DNA of 64,000 nucleotides from Allium sativum (GCA_030737875.1 CM060911.1:108108625-108172624); one strand, 5' to 3'. Shown: positions 1 to 10,234, counted from the first letter of the stretch. The notes: generated by a model from the sequence alone, not told the origin. Numbers and translations: made by a program.

Positions 1-655
1 TGTTTTATACACTATGCACTTATTACAGTATCAAATGATTTGTTTTAAACGTATCAAGCATTCTTTGGCTGTTATAAGGGAAAACCCTATCCCCCGGCTT
101 GCGTTGCATTGTGTGATAGGACCTGGGTCTTATAACCGCTTCATTTTTCTTTATTTAGCATTGCGCTGTTTGTTTTATGCACTGGTATTCTTGGGAGGAA
201 ACCCGTTCCGTGTTATACGGCGTGGTCCCTTGATTTACCTAACTTTAAAATAAAGAATTAATAACTGTTTTAGTTCTCACACCAGTCCCATGACTGACCT
301 GGAGTTTATTGTTTTAACCTAAACTCTGGGTGCCCCTATTTTGACACGGGCAGCTAGTAGTTTCGGTTTTGCAGATTTATATTCACAGGATCCTGGTTTA
401 CAGCTGGAACGATATCCGAAAAGCTTTGTATCCGTATATCTCCTTCTAGTTGTGTATTGTATTATTTTCCACTGCTATGAATTTAAATGTAATTTAAATC
501 TCTGATATTGCTGTGAAATATTCATTTATACTCTGTATATTCTTGTAATCTGATGTATTGTTGTAATATACAGTGAAATGTTCTTCTGTATGCGTTCTGT
601 TTTGTCCTGTTCTCAAACGATAGGGCGTTTCGAACGGCCTGGATCGGTTTAGCGA
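1..655 (+). mobile_element. Family A LTR, 3'-terminal fragment (copy A1)
   Basis: This stretch is the reverse complement, with modest divergence, of about 23150-23765, the terminal part of the complete family A LTR. It therefore lies in the opposite orientation to that element. Similarity is clear to about 625 and fades through a GC-rich stretch to about 655, where the Tat pol fragment begins. It carries the conserved LTR double hairpin (283-331). Its left side lies outside the window. No coding sequence is supported here. Confidence 0.85.
283..331 (+). other. Conserved LTR double hairpin, copy A1
   Basis: Hairpin 1 pairs CAGTC (283-287) with GACTG (292-296) around a CCAT loop. Hairpin 2 follows directly: 297-308 pairs with 320-331 over 12 bp, including two adjacent G-U wobbles (300/328 and 301/327) that pair only on this, the element sense, strand. 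The block is retained in families A, B, C and D. Its function is unknown. Confidence 0.7.
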
Positions 656-679
656 CCGGTTCGGACCGAGCGAAATTCC

Positions 680-1135
680 TTGCCGTCACAATGGGCCTAT
701 AGGACAACATATAAATCGGCAACGGGACATACCCCGTTCTCCCTTGCTTTTGGAACGGAAGCAGTCATCCCGGTTGAGATAAAGGTACCTTCTCATCGGG
801 TGACCTATTATGATCCAATGACCAATAATGAATTTCTCCTTGAATCCCTGGATATGATTGAAGAAAAGAGGGATGAGGCAGACCTGCGTGCCCTGAGGTG
901 CAAACAACAGGTCGCCCAATATTACAACAAAAAGGTCCAAGCCTGTACCTGGGAACCCGGAGACTTGGTTCTGAAACGTGTCTTTCCACCCTCAACTCAT
1001 ATGGGAGCGAAGTGGGAAGGACCGTTCTCTATTCTGAGCAAGCTTGATAATGGAACCTTCAAGCTGGCAACCGTAGATGGAAAGGAAATCCCCAGAGTGT
1101 GGAATGCCCAACATTTACGGCCATATTTAACATGA
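680..1135 (+). pseudogene. Ty3/gypsy (Tat lineage) pol, integrase C-terminal fragment
   Basis: This is an open frame of 151 residues ending at a TGA. It matches the end of a gypsy polyprotein: the close of the integrase core (WAYRTTYKSATGHTPFSLAF and the following AVIPVEI), then a basic linker, a GDLVLKRVF segment, a GPF module (WEGPFSILSKL) and the terminal motif RVWNAQHLRPY. WAYRTT..ATG.TPFSL..G.EAVIPVEI and WNAQHLRPY are typical of the Tat/RIRE2/Retand lineage. Everything upstream (gag, protease, RT, RNase H and most of integrase) is missing, because family A LTR sequence abuts it at about 655-680. It is the 5'-truncated remnant of the element whose 3' LTR is at 7150-7950. In the living element the integrase would insert cDNA in the nucleus. 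Confidence 0.85.
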
Positions 1136-1230
1136 GAGTTTCAAATCTATTCTTTTGCTTTGCTAAAAAACTATGTACAGGGCATGACTTGCCTAGAACA
1201 GTCTGATTCCTTAAAGCAAGAGATTATAAA

Positions 1231-1261
1231 GTGGACGTAGGTCATGATTTGACCGAACCAC
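1231..1261 (+). other. Hairpin motif GTGGACGTAGG..CCGAACCAC downstream of pol
   Basis: GTGG (1231-1234) pairs with CCAC (1258-1261), and inside it GGTCA (1240-1244) pairs with TGACC (1250-1254). It is followed by CTATAAAA. The same motif occurs once more, in the 3' LTR at 7822-7851. Such motifs are common near the R/U5 end of plant LTRs. Finding it about 100 nt after the pol stop suggests a transcript-end or 3'UTR role, which is an inference. Confidence 0.55.
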
Positions 1262-1522
1262 TATAAAAATACTGTGTGTTATTTGCCTTTATTGCATCTT
1301 TATTTATTTGCCTGTTTATTTTTGTGAAAATCAATGCGAATTGTGCAGGTACCCGAAGTCCGGTGCCAACCGTTCCTCCCGTAGACTAATCGGAGGAATC
1401 CAAAGCTTTGGCAAAGACTCCAACTGCTTGTCCGACTAGCTTTAATCCACGAAGCATGGGTTAAAGTATACACCTAGGATGAGTTTGATGAGAATGCATG
1501 ATTGCAGACTGCTTGATCCGTG

Positions 1523-1925
1523 ACTCTAACTCTCCAGAGTAGAGAGAGAGTATAAAGGACACGAAAATTGACATCCACAAATAACGGCGGTGTACCATGA
1601 TCGGAGCTGCGTAATCATAAACTCTAACTCTCCAGAGAGAGAGAGAGAGTATAAAGGCGTCTCCGATTGAGCGCTGAGAAAGAGCTCCTTTCCCGCTGAA
1701 GGATCGGGAAGTGAGTGAATCGCTGAGCTCGAACTCTAACTCTCCAGAGAGAGAGAGAGAGTATAAAGGCGTCTCCGATTGAGCGCTGAGAAATAGCTCC
1801 TTCTCCGCTAAAGGATCGGGGAGCGAATGAATCGCCGAGCACAAAACTCTAACTCTCCAGAGAGAGAGACAGTATAAAAGCGCCTCCGATAGAGCGCTGA
1901 GAAAGAACTTATTCCCTGTTAAAGG
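1523..1925 (+). repeat. Tandem repeat, four copies of ~98-113 bp, in the Tat 3' UTR
   Basis: Copies begin at 1523, 1621, 1733 and 1846. Each starts ACTCTAACTCTCCAGAG and then runs through a GA-dinucleotide tract into AGTATAAA. The later copies share GAGCGCTGAGAAA; the first copy diverges after its head. Tat-lineage elements are known to carry tandem repeats between pol and the 3' LTR, some of which have seeded satellites. Open frames across these repeats (minus strand 1461-1844) are by-products of the repetition. Confidence 0.85.
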
Positions 1926-2364
1926 AACAAGGGCTGACTGAACTACTGTTATCCCGTGAAATCTCCTATACCCCCATATTCAGAAATAGAGGGCAACTTG
2001 CCGATAGTACTAATTAATCCCTAGTAAACCCCAGTCAGATGTTACAGTAACAACTGATTGGGGGGCACCATGCACTCGTATGCAAGCACTAAACTTTGAT
2101 ACAGCAGTGTAACATAGCATGAACATTCATCTTCCTGTTGATTGACTGATTTGTAATTATTAATAGTTGGCTAATGACTAAACATGGAAAGTCTATCTGA
2201 ATACAGGTACACAATGATGCCAGGAGAGATAAACTTTTGTTCATATACTGCGGGTCAACAAAGTGAAAAAACAACCTAGAAACAAAAGTGAGGGCCAGTC
2301 TCACAATTACACTTCCTGGCCAGTGGAAAACCTAAAGACAAAATATCAACAAACAACAAACATC
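1926..2364. other. Non-coding spacer of the Tat 3' region
   Basis: Nothing is recognisable between the tandem repeats and the 3' end of the antisense gene. A short minus-strand frame (2304-2089) has no recognisable content. This segment would hold the 3' UTR and poly(A) site of the antisense gene. Confidence 0.4.
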
Positions 2365-5300
2365 CTATTTACGCTTTGATCTTTTCTCTTGCTTCTGCCT
2401 CTCCAGCCTCTCCTTGTCAGCTTCAGATGGATCTCCTTTCTTCCTCTTCCGCTTGTCTACGAGGGGAACATCCGACTCCTCTGAAGTCTCCTCTTCCACC
2501 TCTTGTCTCTTGCTTCTACTAGAGAGGGAAGCCGGGAAGTCATCGGGGTTTGCGAAGTGAAGCTGTCGGCTGATGGATTTGGGCTGGATTTTCACAATCA
2601 TCCCAGTTTTGGGATCGAATTCCGCAAGAGGGACTACGTCCAAAGCCTCATCTCCCACCTTCTTCGAAGCCAACTCTTTCTCCTGCCTGGCTTTTCTGCT
2701 AGCCAAGGTCTCCTCGTCATCATCGTCGGCCTTTTTGGTGCCGATAATATCCTCTTCGTCATCTACGTGGCGGCCATCCATATCTTTCAAAGCTTCGATA
2801 GTTTCGGCATCTTTGGGTATATCGGTGCTAGGTGCCGGGATGCTCCCTTCTACTGTTGTGACCTCAGCCCATTCTGAAACATCAATACCAGCACCCGGCA
2901 GGACAACCTCCTTCTCCACTTCTCTCTCTTTTTCAGCACCCTCGTCGACGGGCTCACCACCTGCATTACGAGAGACACACATTACTAATTCAATTGGTTG
3001 TTCTGCCAGACGACGACAATTCACAACTGCTCTAACAAATTGCGGGGAAAAGAGAGAGATACCTTCAGCAGATGCTCCCTCTTGAGTAGTTCCAGAGGCT
3101 CCAACAACCACGGGAGTTAGGCCCAAAGGGATTAGCGGATCATCAGGATGGTACTCCTCAACTCCGGAGGTTTTAGGCTTCGCGGCGGAACTGGAACCTT
3201 CGTCAATTTTGCTTTTACCTTTAGCCAAGGTTCTCTCCTTTTCCATTTCCGCCAGGATTAGGCGACGACCCTCTGCCAGGTTCTCAGGCTCATTGTCTCT
3301 TAGGATGCTCTTCATCAATTCATGCTCATTGATTTCTTCGACCCCCAGTCTATGTTTTTCACCCTCCACAATGGCATCCCATAAGTTGGCCAAAGTAACA
3401 TGGTAATCCGGGATCCATGAGATGTTGCGAGTTTTGAGAACCTGGCCGAGGAAATCGAAAATCATTTCTTCAAACCCCTCGATCTCCTTCTCTCTATCGA
3501 GGAGCTTGTTGTTAGAAGCAGTGGCCAACTCGATGGCACTTTCAACATTCTTTTCGGCGAGAGCTGCCCGTCTCTCCACGTCCGCAACCTGGTCATTCAA
3601 GATCACCTTTTCTGCTTTTGCCAGAGCCAAACTTTCTTTTAAACTCGCTTTTTCCGCCTCCCAAGCAGCCTTCTCAGCTTCAAAATGGCCTTGTGCTGTT
3701 TTCAACTCGATGTTGGCCATTTTGAGATCTTCAACCTCCTTCTTTAACGCCATTTTCTCTTGACTATTGGAGTCCAGCTCTGAATGAAAGCGCTGCTTGG
3801 CATTCTCTAATTCAGTCTTATAATTTTCAGCGTCCCTCCGTGCTAGAGCAAGCTGGGACTGAGCATCTTCCAAGTCCTTCTCCAATTTTGTCCTAGCTCT
3901 TTCGTTATTTTCAAGTTTCGCCTTCGACCTGTGTGCTTCTATTTCGAGTGTTCGGATGACTTCCGAAAGGTTAACTGCGTGCTTTTTCATCATCTCATAT
4001 TGCCTGGCCACGTGGCGGATGTGGCCGATAACTTCATTATCCCAATTTTTAGGAACCGGTTCCAAGGCAGGAACGAACACCATCCTATCAAAGAATATGC
4101 CTGGAAATTGTTCCCGTAGCTTTTCCAGCCTACCTTGGATCTCGGGACCATGGATGTGATCCCGTGACCCGGGGGCAGCTAACTCTGGTTGGCTGGTGGG
4201 GACAATGTCACATCTCTCCTTCTCACTCTCTTTGGATGAATCTTTGTCCCTATCTTTAGATTCATGATGTCTTTTCGACGACCGACTGTGGGAGGGCGCA
4301 CTCTTTGGAGGAGTTAACTCTTTTGGGAGTTTCTTTCCTCCTTACGGAATTATTGGATAACTTGAAGGCTTAGTAGATGTCGGTCTAGGTGGAGACCGAG
4401 GTTGTAAGGAACTCGGCCTATGAGAAGGACCGCGAGAGCGCTCAGTATCCGGGCGAAGGCTGGGAGTGCCCTCACGAAGAGAACGATACGAATAAGATTT
4501 CCTGCGGGACATCGTTCCTGCAAAAAAAAAGAAAAAAAAGAAAAGAGTATATTAAAACTTTGAATTCCCGCGAAATAAGAGTGCAGGGTCAGATAGTGTG
4601 TGTGATGTGTGCATCCCATATAATTCCCCCTAACAGACCCGGGCCTGGAGACAGGCTCATCTGACCAGTTTCTCGTCCCCTAGTTGAAGCGATCGCCTCT
4701 TCGGAAGCAGAGAAGAAAGGCCCCTCTCCGAAGTCTCTCTCCGTATATACATCATCGGGTAGAGGGATTTTGTTCAGCTCGTCAAATAACTGCTCTTCTG
4801 TCAAATCGTCGGCAGCAACGGTTTCTATTGGAGCAGAGATAGGAATTTCCTTCGACATGTCACCGCGGGCCTCATCCCCTCTGTATATGTTCAAGTCTTC
4901 ATCGTCTTGGATGACTATCGGAGAAGGACTCTTGCGAAATTTGGTTGTTTCTACCGCTTGTGAAGTTCCCTCTCCTTCCGTTGGGAGCACATACTTATAC
5001 GGTTTGCCGCCGGTCCCAAGTCCAAATCTTCTGTCTAGAAGACGATGCTTGTGAAGATTGTCATCTGTAATGCATTTTTTGATCCTTAGAAAGTCGGATC
5101 TGCTCTGTGAAAGGATGGATAATCGATGGTTATATAACGGACCCTCCGTTTTTGGGAAGATATGATCTGTTTAAGACAAAGAAAAAGGCGGAAAAATGTT
5201 AATACTTAGACTCCTTGAGCAAGATATTCGATTAGAAGGTCGAAGTTTACTTGATTTGAGCCATCTTCGTGAGCATCCGGCCTGTTTCCTTATATAAAAC

Positions 5301-5968
5301 CAATCAGATTTAGGGTCCCCTATATTGCTATACCCATCGTACAGAATCTTTATGTTCGCCACTGATTCGAAGAAAGAAAAGTTTGGAGTTGCCGAAGAAC
5401 GGTGCTTGAAAAGAAAAAAGAATACCAGATCTCTGAATTTAAGTTCGGCGTTCAGGATCTCCGCATATGCAACATATAATGAGTATAGGGATGCGTAGGC
5501 GTTTGGATGAAGCTGCATCGGAGCAATGCCTAGTCGTCTTAAAGTTTCGATGGCAATCGGGGGAAACGGAGGGATAGCTCCTACTAGACACATTGTTCGA
5601 CTAATCGCCATATACCCTTCCGGTGCTAGGTGGGGTCTATCTTCGCTTCCAGGCGTCAAGACATCGTCCCAAGGAATGCCGTGTCTTAAGCATATTCTTT
5701 TAAGTTTTATCTCGTCAAGCTTGGATGCTAAAGAATCAGAAAATTTATCTATCCCGAGTGCGCCTGGGATCTCGTCAGGAGCTCGCTCATCAGTCTCAGA
5801 ATTGTTGCTGGATGAAGTACTTTCTGTCGGATCTGATTCTATGGCTTCGTACTCAGATCCAGAATCTTCACCTCCCGGATTGGTTGGAGGAATTTCAGGG
5901 TTGTACTGTTCAGGAATCTCGGATTCCGCTTTCGTCACGGATCTTGAAGAGGAGTGATCATTCGACAT
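2365..5968 (-). CDS. Antisense extra gene (aORF) of the Tat element, Transposase_28-like, spliced
   Basis: I read three exons on the minus strand. Exon 1 is 5968-5251, starting at the ATG at 5968-5966. Exon 2 is 5166-4639 and exon 3 is 4517-2365. Introns of 84 and 121 nt have GT..AG ends and pyrimidine-rich acceptors, and splicing keeps one frame. Exon 1 has an acidic Ser-rich N-terminus, then a globular part with LRHGIPWDD, LGIAPMQLHPNAYASLYSL and FRDLVFFFLFK. These resemble the 'putative gypsy type transposon' domain (Transposase_28, PF04195) found in antisense frames of plant gypsy elements. Exon 3 begins with an Arg/Ser-rich stretch, continues as a long charged coiled coil (about residues 25-230 counted from 4083), then an acidic linker, and ends in a Lys/Arg-rich tail that looks like a nuclear signal. 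One in-frame TAA at 4344-4342 interrupts exon 3. It is either a nonsense mutation or lies in a 60-nt intron. Antisense extra ORFs between pol and the 3' LTR are known in the Tat lineage; their role is unknown. Confidence 0.72.
4518..4638 (-). other. Predicted intron 2 of the antisense gene
   Basis: The donor is GTCTGT at 4638. The acceptor is a run of nine T residues followed by GCAG, ending at 4518. It is 121 nt long and contains stop codons, and its removal joins exon 2 to exon 3 in frame. The downstream exon begins GAACGATGTCCCGC. The acceptor is excellent, while the donor is weaker than consensus. Confidence 0.6.
5167..5250 (-). other. Predicted intron 1 of the antisense gene
   Basis: The donor is GTAAAC at 5250 and the acceptor CTTTGTCTTAAACAG ends at 5167. 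It is 84 nt long, within the usual plant range. Removing it connects the Transposase_28-like exon in frame to a conserved-looking second exon (IFPKTEGPLYNHRLSILSQS). Without splicing the frame stops inside the intron. Confidence 0.7.
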
Positions 5969-6776
5969 TGCTGCTAGGACGAGAAAATATGAACAATAAG
6001 GTTAACACTACCCGTCCCCCGTGTGTGCAAGTGCCGGTGTGTGTGCTTGTGTGTGCGCATTAAAAATAAAGCATGAAAGCAATCAAGGTTATCAGAAGCA
6101 TTAGTCGTCATATGCAGTCAAATTATGATGTCATTTAGTCCAGAGAGTTCAACGTCACGGCTCTAGCCTAACTGTTCAGAGTTTTATGGTGACAAGGCGT
6201 TGAGTAAAGTCTGAAATTTCTTCGTATCGTCAGCTATGAGTCGGATCGCAAAGCAGAGGGATCGCCCCTTTTCGGATCGCATGGCAGAGGGATCGCCCCT
6301 TTCGGATCGTAGGGCAGGGGAATCGCCCCCCATCGAATCGTCGGGCGAAGGGATCGCTCCTTCACGAACCGTTGCGATCCCCACGATACGTCCCTTCGCT
6401 GCCACCACGATCTTTCGTCTCGCCACTCGCTTTCGTCTTCTCTTCTTGACCACGACCCGAACCGGCCTTCCCTCTTCTTCTTCTTCCTCCTTCGTTTTCC
6501 TCCTCTCCTTTCCATCCTCGAACTCCGAGCTTCACACCAGTTAGCCATGGCGTTTTGATGATTTCGTTAGAAAAGCACAAGTTTCCATCGTTTCTAGTCG
6601 AGAAAGTTCATGAAAAAGCGGCGTTCACGAATAAGAATACTTTTTGTGGAGTTACCTTTCTAAAGATTGAGAGAATGCTCGGATTTTCGAAGGTTTGGAA
6701 AATTTGGGTTCGTTCTTCGATAATGCGAAACGATTCTGCAGAAAGAAAGAAGAAGGGGAATGAAGAGGAGGGGATC
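5969..6776 (-). promoter_or_regulatory. Probable leader of the antisense gene
   Basis: No convincing coding frame exists here on either strand. On the minus strand a good splice acceptor (TTCTCGTCCTAGCAG) ends two bases before the ATG, which suggests a leader intron. I could not fix the donor. The leader includes a GATCG-rich tandem repeat at 6242-6362. Short frames in this stretch are arginine- or serine-rich artefacts of that composition. Confidence 0.45.
6242..6362 (+). repeat. Four imperfect ~30-bp GGATCG repeats
   Basis: Units begin at 6242, 6273, 6303 and about 6334. Each reads roughly CGGATCGNANGGCAGAGGG then ATCGCCCC. The vocabulary (GGATCG, ATCGC) is shared with the 30-bp repeat in the LTR U3 at 7236-7335, suggesting a common sequence pool within the element. 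Confidence 0.75.
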
Positions 6777-6778
6777 GG

Positions 6779-6788
6779 CTTATATAGG
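6779..6788 (-). promoter_or_regulatory. TATA box for the antisense gene
   Basis: On the minus strand the sequence reads CCTATATAAG and is followed about 30 nt downstream by pyrimidine-rich sequence suited to a start site near 6750. It lies about 810 bp upstream of the antisense ATG and outside the LTR, so it would be an internal antisense promoter. Inferred from sequence alone. Confidence 0.5.
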
Positions 6789-7137
6789 CAAAGAGGGCGA
6801 CCGTTTGTCTCCTTTTCTTTGTCCTATTCGGTCCACTAAACACCATACAGGCCACGATCCAAAGATCGTGTCGCATAGAAGCCCACGGACCGCCTCAAAC
6901 GATAGCCCACGAAGCTCGAAGCCCAACACGGCTCGAAGAAAAGTCTGCCGCGTTTCACACAAAGGCCTAGATACTCAGCTCGAGACGAACACATGACCAC
7001 TCGGACCGTGGCGCTTTATGGCGATCCGATTCATGCATACGTTGATTTGGACCTATGCGACTGTTGATTTGCGTCCTTTCACGAAAAGGTAGATCAGAAT
7101 CTTCGAAGCATGTTCCATCATCGATAAAACATACTTC

Positions 7138-7149
7138 GAAGGGGCAAAA
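7138..7149 (+). other. Polypurine tract of the Tat element
   Basis: GAAGGGGCAAAA sits directly before the LTR start TGTTGG at 7150. It would prime plus-strand synthesis. Position and composition match the family. Confidence 0.75.
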
Positions 7150-7235
7150 TGTTGGCTCGCTTTTTGACCAAGCCACCCCGGGATTATTCGTAAGAGAAAA
7201 GCAGGAAACCACGATATCTAAGGACATGAAGGAAT

Positions 7236-7335
7236 GGATCGCGCACCATCGTCTCGCCCAATATCGAATCGCGTACCATCGTCTCGACCACCATCGGATC
7301 GCGCACCATCGTCTCGCCCAATATAGAATCGCGTC
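7236..7335 (+). repeat. 30-bp tandem repeat in Tat LTR U3
   Basis: Units start at 7236, 7266, 7296 and a partial one at 7326. Each is close to GRATCGCGYACCATCGTCTC followed by GCCCAATAT. Position upstream of the TATA box makes these candidate enhancer repeats. Confidence 0.85.
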
Positions 7336-7679
7336 TCTACGGATCGCCCCATCTCATCAGCGAACGACGCATCCGGGCGATCCGATCCAAACTTACATTG
7401 TTACCCCGAGCGAACCGATCCGATCCCCTGTTGCATGGCGAACCCTCTGACCTGTTCAAGCGCGAGCTAGTCTTCAGCGATCCGAATCGCACGGATCTGG
7501 CGACACGTGTCCCTAACCGTCACTTGGACCGATTCTCCCCATCTGCACGATCCGATTTTCAAGCAGATCACGACACCTGTCCACAACGGCTAATTTGACT
7601 GTTTCTCCAACGGTGGCGATGCGATCCGATGCTCTCGGGATTCGTGCCACGTGTCCACGATCCGCCTGACAAAATCAGC

Positions 7680-7687
7680 TATAAATA
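7680..7687 (+). promoter_or_regulatory. LTR TATA box (TATAAATA)
   Basis: This is a perfect plant TATA motif about 270 bp before the LTR end. The start site would be near 7712, making U3 about 560 bp and R+U5 about 240 bp. Confidence 0.65.
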
Positions 7688-7821
7688 GCCCAGAGCTTGG
7701 CATTTTTCGGGAGCCTTTTGGCAATATTGAGTACTGAATCCGCCATTGTTGTCAAACTACTGAAATATTGAGAGAAATCCTTGTTGTATTAGCTTTCAAA
7801 GCATAATCAATAATATATAAA

Positions 7822-7851
7822 GTGGACGTAGGCTCGTTAACGCCGAACCAC
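7822..7851 (+). other. LTR copy of the GTGGACGTAGG..CCGAACCAC hairpin
   Basis: GTGG (7822-7825) pairs with CCAC (7848-7851), with an inner GGC/GCC stem. It is preceded by AATATATAAA and followed by CTATAAATTC. The arms and flanks match the copy at 1231-1261, but the loop differs. Confidence 0.6.
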
Positions 7852-8514
7852 TATAAATTCTGAGTGTTATTTTCTTTTTCCTCGTTCTTCATTTGAAATT
7901 CTCTACTGTTCATAACAATTTGGGTGTTAGGTCCAAATTTCTATCTAACAAGAATAATAATTTATTTATTTTTAAAATAAATAAATTGGATTTGAAATGG
8001 TTTTGAAAATAACCAGAATTTCCAATAATTGAATTGGAATGGATTTGAATCGAAATTGTCTTTGGAATATTTCGATGTTGGATTTCGTGATTATACAGAT
8101 ATTGTTATGGAAATTTGAAAGATATATTTATATCGTTATTTCCAATACGATATTTGTTGGTCGTAGAATTTGATATTGAATATAAACCGATATATTCTCT
8201 ATTCAGAGCCTTGTATTTCATATCAAATGTGATTTGGGTTTGTCGTGAATGGTGTCTTCATTAACATTGTTCTTAAACCCAGTCTAGGAAAAGATTAAAT
8301 CTTTTTATTAAGATTTAATGAAGTGTACCCATTAAGTAATACTTAATTGGAATTGAATTGGGATTGATTTTTGGGTTTATCGTGAACGGTGTTTTAAATA
8401 ACACTGGTTCTTTAACCCGATAATTAATGGAATTTGATTTTGGGTTGTCATGAACGGTATCTTCAATAATACTGTTCTTAGACCCAAAGGAGTTAAGAAA
8501 ATCAGAAATTAACT

Positions 8515-8605
8515 GGAGATTAGTTAAGTTGAATGGTTTCTTGGGTATTGATCCGATGTTGGTTTCAGCCTTCGGGGTTAATACTTAGGGAATTTCTCAC
8601 TTGTT
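8515..8605 (+). repeat. Dispersed ~90-bp module, copy 1 of 3 in A2
   Basis: The module contains GGGTATTGATCYGATGTTGG, then TTTCGGCCTTCGGGGTTAAT, then AYTTRGGGAAT. Further copies are at about 9055-9145 and 10235-10325. The intact family A LTR has it once (complement of 24755-24830). It expanded within this copy or its subfamily. Confidence 0.75.
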
Positions 8606-9054
8606 ATTTTATGGTTAAAAGCTGATAGAATGGAATGTGATTTTGGGTTTATCATGGACCGTGTTTTAAATGACATTGATTCTTTAACCCAGTTAAAGAT
8701 TAAAACTAAGTGGAGTTTTAATGAATCTTTAATTAGATTGAAAAGATCGAGAATGGAGTATCACCAGTTTTGCTCCAAGCGATAGTTAAATCTTTAATTA
8801 GATTTGAACGTGAAATGGTAATTGAATTTACTGATAACACCGTGGTGTTAGATATGAAGTATTACCAGTTTTACTTCATGGGATGAATAGGTTGGGATTG
8901 AGAAATAAAATAAATGATTACTTCGGTGTGGTTCGCTAATCCCGACTAGTTTGAATTGATATTCAAAAGGAGATTAAAGAATAAATTTAGAAGAATTTAT
9001 CTTTGATAAAATTAATGGGAACCTATCCCTAAGAATGTGAAATTTAGGAACTAA

Positions 9055-9145
9055 CTGTAGGTTGGCTAAGAAGAATGGTTTTCTGGGTATTGATCTGATG
9101 TTGGTTTCGGCCTTCAGGGTTAATATTTGGGGAATTATTCTCTTT
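9055..9145 (+). repeat. Dispersed ~90-bp module, copy 2 of 3 in A2
   Basis: Same module as 8515-8605, with TTCAGGG in place of TTCGGGG. This is the copy whose flanks correspond best to the single copy in the intact LTR. Confidence 0.7.
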
Positions 9146-10234
9146 CTAATTTACGGTTAGTGACTGATGAATTGGAATGAGGCGTATGTTGTGTTTGTGT
9201 AACACTTGTTTATTATATACGCGAGTTATTCAGAAAGACCGGGTTTATCCCATTCTGAATAACTGATTCGACGATTAGTCGAAGATGAAGACAGTGGTTG
9301 AAGACCGGAGGTCTTCGCGTCGTTTGGATAATTACTGATGATCTTGATTGGGCCGTACACCCAAGAGGAGGGAATCAGTTGGTGATCGTCCAGACGTACT
9401 TGGAGATCGATGGATATGCGGTGTACTAGGTGCCTCCGGTTTCGTTCAGACCCAGAACGAACTTATAAATGGACTGTGTGTCTGACATTGGATTTTATTC
9501 TGTGTGATTGATTTCTATTAAATATGTATCTATTTGGCGGCGGAGAATTTATTCTCTTGCTTAACGCCCTTCTCTGAGACGTACGAGCTCAGGGGTTATA
9601 TACTGATGGATATCAAACGCATAGAGGGAATTGCCTGTGTGGCATGCCTAAGTGGCAAATGATCAAGGCTTCTATTGAAAAGCAAAGTCTTGTGGTTGAT
9701 GATCAAAGCACGACCTTTGTGGCATAGCTTTGTGTAACGTTTAATTCGCGAGTTTCACACCCGGTATGAACCAGAAACGGGAGAGGACTTCAGGGAGGAC
9801 ATGCGTTTCTTTCTAGCTAGAAGTGGCGTCAGTGGTTTTACATGCCCTGACGAGTTTGACTTATGTGGTTGTTGCTGTTACGAGGCGCCTCAGATATATT
9901 GGTGACTATGTGAAGCAGATGGAGTCATTCGTTGGCACATTTGCGCCCCATAGGGCGGGGAGACATATTGTTCAGGCATAATAATCCACTCCGCGTGGAC
10001 CGGCCCTGACGATCCAAGGCTTGCCTGCGCGCTTGCCTGAGACATGGTAGGCTAGATTGTCTCGAATCGGTAGAGGACGATCCCTAGCCTCAGTTCATAC
10101 CATAAATGATAACCCAACTTCCAATACGACATTTTGCGGTTTTGATTGTATACCTATATATGGCAACATAGTGGTATGGGACATTCATGCCGCCTATGAT
10201 TGATATTTATGATTGTATATAAAATCAGAAAATA

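Larger units (their letters stand above)
7150..7950 (+). mobile_element. 3' LTR of the Tat-lineage gypsy element (801 bp)
   Basis: It starts TGTTGGCTCGC immediately after the polypurine tract and ends CTATCTAACA, where family A LTR sequence resumes. U3 holds three ~30-bp repeats (7236-7335). A TATA box, TATAAATA, lies at 7680-7687, and the GTGGACGTAGG..CCGAACCAC hairpin at 7822-7851 is in the R/U5 part. The 5' LTR is not in the window, so neither LTR divergence nor target duplication can be checked. The element interrupts a family A LTR: 7951 onward matches the reverse complement of sequence ending near 25500. Confidence 0.85.

Noticed and set aside
2503..3763. Plus-strand frames opposite the antisense gene (2573-3085, 3422-3763 and others)
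   Set aside because: Shadows of the charged coiled-coil coding strand. The minus-strand frame is far longer and contains the recognisable features.
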